Part shown: piece after piece, positions 8,601 through 19,651 of the stretch
Numbering within the stretch: position 1 is the first letter of the stretch
How the letters are laid out: every line of letters begins with the position of its first letter
NCBI GenBank assembly: GCA_028287105.1
Contig: JAQBQH010000334.1
Coordinates: 17,586 to 81,585, forward strand
DNA: 64,000 nt
Reading direction: 5' to 3'
Source: Myxococcales bacterium
GTDB taxonomy: Bacteria > Myxococcota_A > Polyangia > Palsa-1104
Made by a program: the position numbers and the translations under genes
Notes under the pieces: generated by a model
Databases searched by the model: none
What the model saw: the letters and a program-made list of their open reading frames with translations, nothing else
What the model was told of the DNA's origin: nothing

Positions 8601-8963
8601 ATGTCGCGTCTCAGCCGTCGTGAGTTCGCAGGGGGTGCGGCGGCGCTGATCGGCGCGACGCTGTTGCCGGCGCGCGTCGTCGCCGACGAAAAAACGACAC
8701 CCAGGGCGCAGGCCAGCAGCGCAACGCCGGCCGCCGCGACGCCGACTCCGCCCAAGCCGCTGACCGCGGGGCAGGCCGAAGCCGAGGCGCGCGTGCAGAT
8801 GATCGTCGCCCGCTATGGCGCCCGAATCTCGGCGGCCGATCGCTCGGAGCTCGTGCGCATGTCGAACGACGTGCAGGGGCAGCTCGACAGGCTGCGCGCC
8901 TTTCCGCTCGACTGGGACGATCAGCCGGCGCACACGTTCCGCGCGCCGCGCAGGCGGCGCTAG
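8601..8963 (+). CDS. Tat-signal small subunit, AtzG/GatC-like, partner of the amidase
   Basis: 120 residues. The N-terminus is a twin-arginine signal (SRREFAGGAAALIGATLLPA, likely cut after ARVVA), then an Ala/Thr/Pro-rich linker (~32-55). The last ~60 residues look like the small GatC/AtzG (DUF4089-type) subunits that pair with amidases: helices then 'QLDRLRAFPLDWDDQPAHTFRAP', matching the usual 'L-x-x-F-P-L...P-A-x-x-F-x-x-P' ending. Its stop codon overlaps the GTG start of the amidase. The AtzG/GatC relation is my inference from pattern and gene order; the Tat signal is direct. Confidence 0.72.
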   Translation: MSRLSRREFAGGAAALIGATLLPARVVADEKTTPRAQASSATPAAATPTPPKPLTAGQAEAEARVQMIVARYGARISAADRSELVRMSNDVQGQLDRLRAFPLDWDDQPAHTFRAPRRRR

Positions 8964-10375
8964 TGCCGCTCGGCGACGACATCCTCTTCGCGAGCGTGCG
9001 CGACCTGTCGGAGAAGCTGCGCAAGCGCGAGCTCAGCCCCGTCGAGCTGACCGATGCCTACCTCGAGCGCGCCGACTCGACGGGCGCCGCGATCAACGCC
9101 TACGCGACGGTGACGCGCGATCTGGCGCGCGCGCAGGCGAAGAAGGCCGAGCAGGAGATCAGCGCCGGCTTCTGGCGTGGCCCGCTCCACGGCATGCCCT
9201 ACGCGGCCAAGGATCTGCTCGCCGTGCGCTGGTACCCGACGACCTGGGGCGCCGCGCCGCTGCGCGCGCAGAAGCTCGCCTACGACGCCACCGTCATCCA
9301 GAAGCTGACCGACGCCGGCGCGGTGCTGCTCGGCAAGTCCGCCATGGTCGAGCTGGCCGGCGGCCTCGGCTATCGCTTCCCCTCGGCCTCAGCGACGGGA
9401 GCCGCCAAGAATCCATGGAACCCGTCGCGCTGGACCTGCGGCTCGTCGTCGGGCTCGGCGGCCATCGTCTCGGCCGGGCTGGCGCCGTTCGCCATCGGCT
9501 CCGAGACCTGGGGCTCGATCCTCTGCCCGTCGTCGCACTGCGGCGTCAGCGGGCTCAGGCCCACCTACGGGCGCGTCAGCCGCCACGGCGCCATGGCGCT
9601 CTCCTACACGCTCGACAAGATCGGCCCGCTCGCGCGCACCGCCGAGGACTGCGCGCTGGTCCTGCAGGTGCTCGCCGGCCACGACCCCGCCGACGAGGGC
9701 TCCTTGCCGCAAGGCGAAGCGCAGTTCGTCTGGCCGCCGCACGAAAAGCCGTCGCCTTCGCGGCTGCGCATCGGCTGGGTCACGCAACAGGGCAAGGGTG
9801 GACCGCCCGCCGTCGAGGCGGCGTGCAGGGCGGCGCTCGAGCTCTTGCGCAAACAGGGCGCCAGCGTCGAGCCGGTCGCCATCCCCGACGGTGCCTGGGT
9901 CCCGGCGACGACCGTGATCCTCTATGCCGAGGCGGGGTCGGCGCTGCGGCCGCTCATCCGCTCGGGCCAGGTGGGCGAGCTGGTCGACCCCGCGGCCAAG
10001 CTGGGCGGCTACCTCTACGAGACGATCCCTGCCGCCGATTTCGAGACGGCGCAGCGGGTGCGGCTGGTGGCGCAGAAGAAGATGGACGTGCTGTTTCAGC
10101 GCTTCGACGTGCTGGCCGGCCCGTCGGTGGGCGAGCCGGCGTGGGCGCTCGACCAGAACCTCGACACGGTCGCCGACCTGCCCGACCCGCTCGGCGCGCT
10201 CGGCAACTTGTGCGGCCTCCCTGCCATCAGCGTTCCCTGCGGCTTCACCGCCGACAAGCTGCCTATTGGCATCCAGTTCGTCGGCCGCGCGCTCGACGAC
10301 GCCGCCTGTGTCACGACCGCCATGCACCTGCAGGCCGCCACCGACTGGCACAAGCGCCGCCCACCGGCGCTCTAG
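8963..10375 (+). CDS. Amidase-signature-family hydrolase
   Basis: 470 residues from GTG at 8963, overlapping the preceding TAG by one base. Amidase-signature enzymes hydrolyse carboxamides with a Ser-cisSer-Lys triad. Here K83 ('GMPYAAKDLLAV'), the Ser run 161-163 ('CGSSSGSAA') and S185 in 'GSETWGSI' are present. The usual GGS before the nucleophile is WGS. 'CGVSGLRPTYGRVSRHGAMALSYTLDKIGPLAR' is the conserved central block. It has no signal peptide of its own, although its coupled partner has a Tat signal. It is unlikely to be GatA, since gatB is absent. The substrate is unknown. Confidence 0.9.
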   Translation: MPLGDDILFASVRDLSEKLRKRELSPVELTDAYLERADSTGAAINAYATVTRDLARAQAKKAEQEISAGFWRGPLHGMPYAAKDLLAVRWYPTTWGAAPLRAQKLAYDATVIQKLTDAGAVLLGKSAMVELAGGLGYRFPSASATGAAKNPWNPSRWTCGSSSGSAAIVSAGLAPFAIGSETWGSILCPSSHCGVSGLRPTYGRVSRHGAMALSYTLDKIGPLARTAEDCALVLQVLAGHDPADEGSLPQGEAQFVWPPHEKPSPSRLRIGWVTQQGKGGPPAVEAACRAALELLRKQGASVEPVAIPDGAWVPATTVILYAEAGSALRPLIRSGQVGELVDPAAKLGGYLYETIPAADFETAQRVRLVAQKKMDVLFQRFDVLAGPSVGEPAWALDQNLDTVADLPDPLGALGNLCGLPAISVPCGFTADKLPIGIQFVGRALDDAACVTTAMHLQAATDWHKRRPPAL

Positions 10376-10376
10376 C

Positions 10377-11555
10377 TCAAGGGCAGGGTTGCGCGAAGGC
10401 GAAGAGGCCCGGATCCATCCCTGCGACGGTCCAGGAGAACGCGACACGCGGGCGCCCCGAGGCATCGAGCGCCAGGCGCCCGCTACTTCCCGTCGACGGC
10501 GCCAGCTGCGTGATGGTCGACTGCGTCCAGCTTCCCGTCGCGTTCGTCGCGTACACGAGTGACTGCGACGTCGCCAACAAGAGATGCATGTGGTCGCCGG
10601 CGTCGAAGAGGAAGTCGTAGGCGCCGCTCATGACGAAGGGCAGCGTCTCCTGTTGCCACGCGCCCTGCTCGTACCACCAGTGCAGGGGGCCGCTCGCGCT
10701 CGGGTGCAGGAGGTGTGGTCGGCCGCTGCGGTCGACCGCGCTGTTCACGCCCCACACGTTCGGCGGAAAGGCGATCGCCTGCCAGCGGCCGCCGGCGTTG
10801 CTGGCCCAATAGTTCGTCTCGACCTGGGTCTGGGCGTCGTTGCCGGTAAAGAACAGATGCAGCGCGCCGCTCGGATCGCCGAGGAGCGCCCACGGCGAGG
10901 ACTGCCGCTGGTCGCCGACGGTGGTGAGCGTCCAGGAGCCGCCGGCGTCGGTGCCGTAGTAGAGCTGGCCGCCCGCGCGGAACGCGACGTCCGCATGGCC
11001 GGCGGCATCGAAGGTCGCGAGCGGCGCGTCGCCGCCCGAGTCATAGCCGAACGCGACCGGATCGCGCTGCCAGCCTCTGGCATCCTCGTACAGGCGCACG
11101 ATTCCTTCACCCGGCTCGCTCATGAACACGGTCGGCGTGCCGTCGGAGGCGACGGCGATCGACGCCGCGTTTGCCTGCAGCGGCAGCGTCTCGGCCGCGA
11201 GCGGCGTCGCCGCGCCGACGTGACGCCACGCCGACTCGCCGGCGTTGGCGACGCCCTGACCGAGATAGAGGAGATGCAGCGTGCCGTCGGCGGCGCGCGC
11301 GAACTGCGGGTGATGGCCCTGCCGCGGCACCTGTGTGAACAGCCAGCCATGTTCGCAGGTCGCGGTGGGCGCGCTGATCTGATCGAAATTGGCGGGCGGT
11401 GGCGTGAACGTGGGCCCGAGGTCGGGCGCGGCGCGGTTCGAGCTGCCGCCGCAGCCGCCCAGGGCCACGAGAGAAGCGACGAGAGGTATCAGGAAGGGGC
11501 GTCGAAGGAGCGTAGCCAGCACGGCGGAGAACATTCCACCGCCGGGTAGCAACAT
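10377..11555 (-). CDS. Lipoprotein with repeated beta-strand (propeller-like) units
   Basis: 392 residues (or 385 if translation starts at the ATG at 11534). The signal ends in a lipobox, LVALGGC, followed by GGSSN. The mature part has repeated ~45-residue units in which a hydrophobic strand is followed by a short 'D-x-x-G-x-P' turn ('[14 protein letters not shown]', '[14 protein letters not shown]', '[13 protein letters not shown]', '[12 protein letters not shown]', '[12 protein letters not shown]'). This resembles BNR/sialidase-like or six-to-seven-bladed propellers. Its 3' end is one base from the end of the amidase gene (convergent). No enzymatic motif is seen. Confidence 0.82.
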   Translation of the reverse strand: MLLPGGGMFSAVLATLLRRPFLIPLVASLVALGGCGGSSNRAAPDLGPTFTPPPANFDQISAPTATCEHGWLFTQVPRQGHHPQFARAADGTLHLLYLGQGVANAGESAWRHVGAATPLAAETLPLQANAASIAVASDGTPTVFMSEPGEGIVRLYEDARGWQRDPVAFGYDSGGDAPLATFDAAGHADVAFRAGGQLYYGTDAGGSWTLTTVGDQRQSSPWALLGDPSGALHLFFTGNDAQTQVETNYWASNAGGRWQAIAFPPNVWGVNSAVDRSGRPHLLHPSASGPLHWWYEQGAWQQETLPFVMSGAYDFLFDAGDHMHLLLATSQSLVYATNATGSWTQSTITQLAPSTGSSGRLALDASGRPRVAFSWTVAGMDPGLFAFAQPCP

Positions 11556-11656
11556 GCGATCCAGAGCCGGCCGTCGATGTTTCGCGGACCTGCCCCGGCG
11601 CGGCGGACCGATGTGTCCTCTCAGACTACGGGACGGCCGGCTGGTCGTCCGGCCAG

Positions 11657-12199
11657 CTACTTCTTGGTCGCCTCGCCGCTCGGCGGCGTTGCGGCCTGGT
11701 TCTGCGCCGACGCCGGCGGATCCGGCTGCACCGCGGAGATGTTGCTCATCGACAGCTTCCAGTCCTTGCCGCGACGCACCATGGTCCCCGTGACGCGCAT
11801 CGGCCGACGCACCGGCAGAGCGCCCGGCGGGACCTTGGGCGAGAACATGTAGTCGCCGATGTACCAGGCGGTGTCGCCGCTGTCGTCGGCCTTGATGACG
11901 ATGGCGTTGCGCACGATGCGGGCGCCCGAGGCCGCGTCCTTCTCGAGCTGCGTCCTGGCGGCGTCGGCGTCGCCAATCTTGGCCGAGACATACGGCCCGG
12001 CCCCGAAGAAGCTCTTGTCCAGGAACGACGCCGTGGCCTTGGCGTCATGGGCGTTCCAGGCCTCGTCGAATTTGTCGAGCGTCGCCTTGGCCGAGGCCGC
12101 CGCGTCCTTCGATTTGTCGCCGCCTTTGTTGCTTTCGCCCTTGTCCGCATGGGCCGCGCCGGCGACGAGAATTGCCAGCGCAAACGTCAGATTCCGCAT
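11657..12199 (-). CDS. Exported SnoaL/DUF4440-like (NTF2-fold) protein
   Basis: 180 residues. The signal peptide ([18 protein letters not shown]) is followed by a charged stretch and then the NTF2-like pattern: a helix '[25 protein letters not shown]', central strands '[14 protein letters not shown]', and '[19 protein letters not shown]' at the end. That last block is typical of SnoaL/DUF4440 domains (x-R-x-x-x-x-W-K-(I/L)...S). The start ATG at 12199 has GGAGGG just upstream. A short Pro/Ala/Gln tail closes it. The function is not predictable from the fold. The gene is divergent from gyrA. Confidence 0.78.
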   Translation of the reverse strand: MRNLTFALAILVAGAAHADKGESNKGGDKSKDAAASAKATLDKFDEAWNAHDAKATASFLDKSFFGAGPYVSAKIGDADAARTQLEKDAASGARIVRNAIVIKADDSGDTAWYIGDYMFSPKVPPGALPVRRPMRVTGTMVRRGKDWKLSMSNISAVQPDPPASAQNQAATPPSGEATKK

Positions 12200-12243
12200 G
12201 GTCCCTCCAAAGTGATCGAAGCGGCCGACCATACCCTAAAATG

Positions 12244-12252
12244 TGCTAGAAC
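12244..12252 (+). promoter_or_regulatory. Extended -10 (TGC-TAGAAC) of gyrA
   Basis: TAGAAC preceded by TGC, 7 nt before the gyrA ATG, with no Shine-Dalgarno sequence in between. An alternative CTAAAAT lies a few bases upstream. Confidence 0.4.
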
Positions 12253-12259
12253 GCTGCGC

Positions 12260-14942
<2,683 letters not shown>

Positions 14943-14953
<11 letters not shown>

Positions 14954-16232
14954 CCGCGAGCGCTCGCGGGCGCTGTTCGAGGAGGCGAAGCAGCGCATCC
15001 CGGGCGGCGTCAACTCGCCGGTGCGCGCCTTTCGCGGCGTCGGCGGCGATCCGGTCTTCTTCGCGCGCGGCAAGGGCGCCTACCTCTACGACGTCGACGG
15101 TAACGAGTACGTCGACTACGTCGGCAGCTGGGGGCCGCTCATCGTCGGCCACGCCCACGAGGAGATCCTCGACGCCATCGCCAAGGCGGCGGCCGAGGGG
15201 ACCAGCTTCGGCGCCCCGACCGAGCGCGAGGTGCTATTCGCCGACGAGCTGTGCCGCGCGGTGCCGTCGATGGAGATGGTGCGCCTGGTCTCGTCCGGGA
15301 CCGAAGCGACGATGGCGGCGCTGCGCGTGGCGCGTGGCTTTACCAAGCGCGACAAGATCGTCAAGATCGACGGCGGCTATCACGGCGCCTCCGACACGCT
15401 GCTCGTCGCGGGCGGCTCGGGCATCGCGACGCTCGGCATCCCCGGATCCGCCGGCGTCACCGCCGGCACCGCCGCCGATACGCTCACCGTGGCGTGGAAC
15501 GACGAAGCGGCCATGCGCGCGCTCTTCGCCGCCAACGACGGGCAGATCGCCGCCGTCATCGTCGAGCCCATCTGCGGCAACATCGGCTGCGTCCCGCCGG
15601 CCAGGGGCTACCTCGAGGCGCTGCGCGAGATCACGCGCGCGGCCGGCGCGGTGCTCATCTTCGACGAGGTCATGACCGGATTCCGCGTCGCCTTCGGCGG
15701 CGCCCAGGCGCGCTACGGCGTCCAGCCCGACATGACCACGCTCGGCAAGATCGTCGGCGGCGGGCTGCCCGTCGGTGCCTACGGCGGCCGTCGCGACATC
15801 ATGAGCATGGTCGCCCCGCTCGGCCCCGTCTACCAGGCGGGCACGCTCTCGGGAAACCCGCTCGCCGTCGCCGCCGGCCGCAAGATGCTCGAGCTCTGCG
15901 GACGGCCCGGCACCTACGAGACGCTCGAGCGCTCGTCGGCGGCGCTCGTCGACGGCCTCGGCGCGCTCGCGGCCAAGAAGGGCCTCGCGCTCACCTCGAA
16001 CCGCGTCGGCTCCATGTTCACCGGCTTCTTCAGCGACGCCGCCGTGACCGACTACGCCAGCGCCAAGAAGTCCGACACCGCGCGCTTCGGCAAGTTCTTC
16101 CACGCCATGCTCGACGGCGGCATCTACCTGGCGCCGTCGCAGTTCGAAGCGGCCTTCGTCTCGACCGCGCACGACCAGCGCGCCATCGACCGCACGCTCG
16201 ACGCCGCCGCCCGCGCCTTCGCCGCGTTATAG
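14943..16232 (+). CDS. hemL: Glutamate-1-semialdehyde 2,1-aminomutase
   Basis: 429 residues, the family's normal length. Converts glutamate-1-semialdehyde to 5-aminolevulinate for tetrapyrrole synthesis, using pyridoxamine/pyridoxal phosphate. Signatures are '[12 protein letters not shown]', '[16 protein letters not shown]', 'DGGYHGASD', D241 in '[12 protein letters not shown]' and the PLP lysine K269 in '[17 protein letters not shown]', with '[12 protein letters not shown]' near the C-terminal third. The ATG lies inside the end of gyrA (11-nt overlap), so both genes are probably co-transcribed. A longer in-frame opening antiparallel to gyrA codons is a shadow. Confidence 0.96.
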
Positions 16233-16234
16233 CG

Positions 16235-17743
16235 GTGTCCAGGCGGGCGCTCACGCTGGTCGTCGCGCTGGTGGTGGCCGCGGTATGGGTGCCGTCCTTG
16301 CGCAACGGCTTCGTGTGGGACGATCAGTACGACATCATCCGCTCCGATCGCCTGCATCACGCGCGCGCCATCGGCGACGTCTTCTTGCACCACGCGATGT
16401 GGTCGGCGGACCAGCCCGAGACCGCGATCGCGACCTATCGCCCGCTGGCGCTGGCCACGCTCGCCGTCGACTATCAGGTCTGGAAGCTGCGGCCCGCCGG
16501 CTATCACGCCACCAACGTCCTCTTGCACGTGCTGGCGACACTCGCCGTGCTGCTCGCGCTCTCGGTCCTCGTCGCTGATTTTCGTTGGGCGGCGGCGCTC
16601 GCGCTCCTGTTCGCGCTGCACCCGGCCAACGCCGAGGCGGTGGCGTGGATCAACGGCCGCTCCGAGATGCTGGCGCTCGGGTTCGGCGCGCTCGCCGTGT
16701 GGGCGGCGGCGACCCGCCGCTTCGTCGTCCTCGGGGTCGCGCTCCTGGCGGCGCTCCTCGGCAAGGAGACTGCTGCGCTTTTCATCCCGGTCACGCTCGC
16801 CGTCACGTTCGTGCTGCGCGGTGAGGGTCGGGATCGACGCGCCATGGTACCGGCGCTCTGCGCGGCAATCGTGGCCGCGGCTGCCTACGCCGGGCTGCGC
16901 GGCTACGCCCTCGGGCACACCGCGCTGCCGTCGCACGCCGGTGCGGTGGCCACGCTCGGCCCGGTCTGGTCGCGCGCGACGTTCGCGGCGCTGGTGCCGT
17001 GGCGCTCGGGCCCCATCGAGCTGTCGACGTGGCTCGCCTCGCTCTCGACGGGCGCCCGCGTCGCCTGGGCCTTCGGCGGCGCGCTCCTCGCGGCGCTGGC
17101 GCTGACCCTGGCCGCCCGCCGTCGCTGGCTGCCGGCCATCGGCCTCGGCTGGTGGCTCCTCGCCATCGCCCCCACCGCCGCCATCGCCGCGCTCGACTAT
17201 CCCTGGCCGGGGCTCGCCCGCTGGCTCTACATCGGGCTGCCCGGCCTCCTCCTCGTCGTCTACGCCGCGGCACGCCGCCTCCCCGAGCGCGTCCGCTTGG
17301 CCGCCTTCACCGTCGCTGCCATGCTCTTCGCCTTTGCCAGCCAGCGCGCCATCGCCGCCTGGCACGACGACGAGGCGCTCTACTCCGCCATGACCTCGGA
17401 GTCGCCCGACGACGCCTGGGCCTGGCGCGCGCTCGGCACGGTGCGCCTCGCGCAGGCGCGCTACACCGACGCCGCCGACTGCTTCCACAGCGCCGCCCGC
17501 TTCGATCGCACCGAGGAGATCCACGCCGCCTTCGCGCTCGAAGCCTACGCCTGGACCTTCCTCGACCGCTGCGACGAAGCGAGCGCCCAGTTCCACGCGC
17601 ACCCGGTGACACCCGCGTTGAAATCCGAAGACTTCGACGTCGCCGAGGCGGCCTGTCGCAAACGGTTGACCGCAAAGACGCGGCGTGTTAAGAGCGCGCA
17701 CGCCAACGAAGAAATCGGAGCTGCCGCATCGACAAAAAGATGA
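16235..17743 (+). CDS. TMTC-like protein O-mannosyltransferase family membrane protein with TPR tail
   Basis: 502 residues from GTG at 16235, two bases after the hemL stop. It is a multi-pass membrane protein with roughly ten hydrophobic segments. Near the N-terminus, 'SLRNGFVWDDQYDII' carries the WDD acidic pair typical of GT-C (PMT-like) enzymes. 'HPANAEAVAWINGRSEMLALGF' matches the DUF1736/TMTC signature (H-P-x-x-x-E-A-V-x-x-I-x-G-R-x-E). The soluble C-terminus ('WAWRALGTVRLAQARYTDAADCFHSAARFD') is TPR-like. It probably transfers sugar from a polyprenyl carrier to exported proteins. The last 4 nt overlap the first atp gene. The glycosyl donor is unknown. Confidence 0.82.
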   Translation: MSRRALTLVVALVVAAVWVPSLRNGFVWDDQYDIIRSDRLHHARAIGDVFLHHAMWSADQPETAIATYRPLALATLAVDYQVWKLRPAGYHATNVLLHVLATLAVLLALSVLVADFRWAAALALLFALHPANAEAVAWINGRSEMLALGFGALAVWAAATRRFVVLGVALLAALLGKETAALFIPVTLAVTFVLRGEGRDRRAMVPALCAAIVAAAAYAGLRGYALGHTALPSHAGAVATLGPVWSRATFAALVPWRSGPIELSTWLASLSTGARVAWAFGGALLAALALTLAARRRWLPAIGLGWWLLAIAPTAAIAALDYPWPGLARWLYIGLPGLLLVVYAAARRLPERVRLAAFTVAAMLFAFASQRAIAAWHDDEALYSAMTSESPDDAWAWRALGTVRLAQARYTDAADCFHSAARFDRTEEIHAAFALEAYAWTFLDRCDEASAQFHAHPVTPALKSEDFDVAEAACRKRLTAKTRRVKSAHANEEIGAAASTKR

Positions 17744-17946
17744 TCCAGGTGATGGGGACCTACAGCTACATCGGCATCTTTCTCGGTGTGGCGATCTGCC
17801 TCGGATTCTTTGCCGGGCGATGGGCCGACAATCGCTGGCACACGGCGCCCTGGCTGCAGCTGGTGGGGCTCGGCATCGGGCTGGCGGCCGGCGGGCGGGA
17901 ACTTTATAGATTGAGCAAGAAAGCGCTGAGAGAAGAGGAACGCTAG
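17740..17946 (+). CDS. atpZ: AtpZ/AtpI-like F0 accessory membrane protein
   Basis: 68 residues, two transmembrane helices ('YSYIGIFLGVAICLGFFAGRWAD' split across ~8-28, and 'WLQLVGLGIGLAAGGRELY'). This is the size and the G-x-x-x-G-rich pattern of the AtpZ family (putative F0F1 subunit linked to Mg2+/Ca2+ transport) found at the 5' end of atp clusters. It starts with ATGA overlapping the previous stop and is followed one base later by the subunit I gene. Confidence 0.78.
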   Translation: MIQVMGTYSYIGIFLGVAICLGFFAGRWADNRWHTAPWLQLVGLGIGLAAGGRELYRLSKKALREEER

Positions 17947-17947
17947 A

Positions 17948-18334
17948 GTGGGCTTGAAACACCTCATCGCCGTCGAGAAGTGGACGCTGCTGCTGGCCGC
18001 CGTCGTGCTGGCCGGCGGCATGATCCTGCTCGGCCGCCATGCGGCGTTTTCACTCGGCGTCGGCGCCTCGCTGTCGACCCTCAACGCCATGTCGATCCGC
18101 CGCATCGCCGGCAAGCTCGGCCCCGTCCTGCAGCAGAAGCCCGGCCTGACGGTCCTCCTCTTCAACCTCAAGATGGGCCTGCTGGTCGCGCTCATCTACG
18201 CCGCCATCCGCTGGCTGCACGTCGACGCGGTCCCGTTTCTCGTCGGCATCTCGCTCTTGCCGGCCGCCATTTTCGTCGTATTCGTTCAGTACTCGCTGAC
18301 GCCGCCCAAGGGCGACGAGGAGACTCATGGGTGA
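17948..18334 (+). CDS. atpI: ATP synthase subunit I (AtpI-like)
   Basis: 128 residues from a GTG start. Four hydrophobic helices ('WTLLLAAVVLAGGMILLG', 'AAFSLGVGASLSTLNAMSIRR', 'VLLFNLKMGLLVALIYAAI', 'PFLVGISLLPAAIFVVFV') match the AtpI/ATP-synthase I fold, which assists assembly of the c-ring. The gene sits between atpZ and atpB and overlaps atpB by 8 nt. Confidence 0.83.
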   Translation: MGLKHLIAVEKWTLLLAAVVLAGGMILLGRHAAFSLGVGASLSTLNAMSIRRIAGKLGPVLQQKPGLTVLLFNLKMGLLVALIYAAIRWLHVDAVPFLVGISLLPAAIFVVFVQYSLTPPKGDEETHG

Positions 18335-19127
18335 GGAGACCACCTGGTTCGACCTCCTTCCGGGAGTGAAGAACCTGGAGCATTTCGCCAAGCACTACCT
18401 GGCCCGTACGCAGGCGGGCGTGCAGGCGTTCCCGTCGGCGTTCTCGCTCACCCACGTCTTCGCGGTCTTGATGGTGCTCTTGTTCGTCACCATCGGCGCG
18501 CTGGCCTACCGGTCGGAGGTGTCGAAGGGCGGCGAGAAGGCGATCGTTCCGCCGCCGAAGCTGACGCTGCGCAACCTGTTCGAGATGATCACCGAGGCCG
18601 TCCTCGGCATCGCCGAGCCGGTCATGGGCCCCGAGAACGCGCGCCGCTTTCTTCCGCTCATCGGGACCTTCGCCTTCTTCATCTTCTTCTCGAACATACT
18701 GGCGCTCATCCCCGGGTTCGCGCCGCCGACGGCGACGCTGAAGACCAACGTGGCGCTGGCGCTGACCGTGTTCGTGATGACCCACGTCTACGGCATCGCC
18801 GCCAGCGGGCTCGGCTACTTCAAGCAGTTCCTCGGCCACGCCCCGATCTACATGGCGCCGTTCATGATCCCGATCGAGATCGTGTCGCACCTGGCGCGGC
18901 CGCTGTCGCTGTCCTTGCGCCTCCTCGGCAACATCGCCGCCGATCACAAGGTGGTCTCGGCGTTCTTCTTCCTGGTGCCGTTCGTCGTTCCGGTTCCGTT
19001 CTTGATTCTGGGCGTGCTGGTCTCAATCATCCAGACGCTCGTGTTCTGCCTTCTGGCAATGGTCTATATCAGTAGTGCGGTGGCCCAGGATCACGGGGAC
19101 GACCACGCGCACGAGAGTCACCACTAG
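18327..19127 (+). CDS. atpB: ATP synthase F0 subunit a
   Basis: 266 residues, integral membrane. The conserved proton-channel helix is seen as 'RPLSLSLRLLGNIAADH', which contains the essential arginine facing the c-ring. 'FVVPVPFLILGVLVSIIQTLVFCLLAMVYIS' is the family's final helix with the conserved Gln. An extra N-terminal helix and a His-rich end (HGDDHAHESHH) are present. Upstream overlap with atpI and 18-nt spacing to atpE indicate one transcript. The b, delta and F1 genes are not in this window, so the ATP synthase genes are split between loci. Confidence 0.95.
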   Translation: MGEETTWFDLLPGVKNLEHFAKHYLARTQAGVQAFPSAFSLTHVFAVLMVLLFVTIGALAYRSEVSKGGEKAIVPPPKLTLRNLFEMITEAVLGIAEPVMGPENARRFLPLIGTFAFFIFFSNILALIPGFAPPTATLKTNVALALTVFVMTHVYGIAASGLGYFKQFLGHAPIYMAPFMIPIEIVSHLARPLSLSLRLLGNIAADHKVVSAFFFLVPFVVPVPFLILGVLVSIIQTLVFCLLAMVYISSAVAQDHGDDHAHESHH

Positions 19128-19145
19128 TTCTTTGGAGGAAATGTG

Positions 19146-19484
19146 ATGAACAAGCTCGGCAAGATTCTGGTCTCGGTCGGCGCGGCGATGGTCACCATGC
19201 TGGTGACGGCGGCTGCGTACGCGCAGGAAGCGGCGGGCCCGACGGCCTTCAACGATCGCGACAAGATCATCGGCCTGGCGGCGGGCCTCGGCATCGGCAT
19301 CGCGGCCTTCGGCGGCGCCCTCGGTCAGGGTCGTGCGGCCGCGGCTGCGCTCGACGGTATCGCCCGCAACCCGGGCGCGTCGGACAAGATCTTCACCCCG
19401 ATGATCCTTGGTCTCGCGCTCATCGAGTCGCTGGTCATCTACTCGCTGATCATCTCGATCCTGCTGCTCAACAAGATCCACTAG
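19146..19484 (+). CDS. atpE: ATP synthase F0 subunit c with N-terminal extension
   Basis: 112 residues; GGAGG at 19134-19138 places the start at the ATG 19146 rather than at the GTG three bases earlier. The first ~30 residues form a signal-peptide-like hydrophobic leader ending near 'TAAAYAQEAAG', longer than the usual ~80-residue c subunit. The hairpin contains 'GALGQGRAAAAALDGIARNP' (polar loop R-N-P) and the ion-binding 'LALIESLVIYSLI', where the glutamate carries the coupling ion. The residue after Glu is Ser, as in some sodium enzymes, but the Thr needed for sodium is Leu, so proton coupling is more likely. Confidence 0.93.
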   Translation: MNKLGKILVSVGAAMVTMLVTAAAYAQEAAGPTAFNDRDKIIGLAAGLGIGIAAFGGALGQGRAAAAALDGIARNPGASDKIFTPMILGLALIESLVIYSLIISILLLNKIH

Positions 19485-19488
19485 CCGG

Positions 19489-19506
19489 GCGCGCCACCCG
19501 GCGCGC
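19489..19506 (+). terminator. Hairpin after atpE (possible terminator)
   Basis: A perfect 7-bp stem GCGCGCC-(ACCC)-GGCGCGC begins 4 nt after the atpE stop. The following sequence is C/T-rich but has no clear T-run, so intrinsic termination is uncertain. Confidence 0.4.
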
Positions 19507-19570
19507 TTCGCTCCCCCCTCTTTCGCGTTTCGCGCGCAAGCGCCACCGCGTCGCGTCCGAGACGCGGACG

Positions 19571-19620
19571 TATGCGGCAGCATGCGGACCCATGCGGACG
19601 AATGCGTACCCATGCGGAAT
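19571..19620. repeat. Five tandem 10-nt units (consensus CATGCGGACC)
   Basis: Units at 19571, 19581, 19591, 19601 and 19611 are tATGCGGcag, CATGCGGACC, CATGCGGACg, aATGCGtACC and CATGCGGAat. A degenerate sixth (gacGCGGACg) precedes them. They lie between atpE and the protease gene at 19652, with a period of about one DNA helical turn. Confidence 0.75.
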
Positions 19621-19651
19621 AGCCCCTTCGCCACGCGCGTTCGCTCGTGAC

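Noticed and set aside
8963..10375. Amidase as GatA of the tRNA amidotransferase
   Set aside because: No gatB adjacent, the partner has a Tat signal, and the nucleophile motif differs (WGS instead of GGS).
16124..18040. 638-codon open frame opposite the mannosyltransferase-like gene and atpZ
   Set aside because: Overlaps genes with clear membrane-protein and family patterns; composition is that of a shadow.
19146..19484. Sodium-coupled ATP synthase
   Set aside because: The c subunit lacks the Pro and Thr ligands of proven sodium rings, although Gln, Glu, Ser and Tyr are present.
19571..19620. Short repeats as a CRISPR array
   Set aside because: Units are 10 nt with no spacers and no cas genes nearby.
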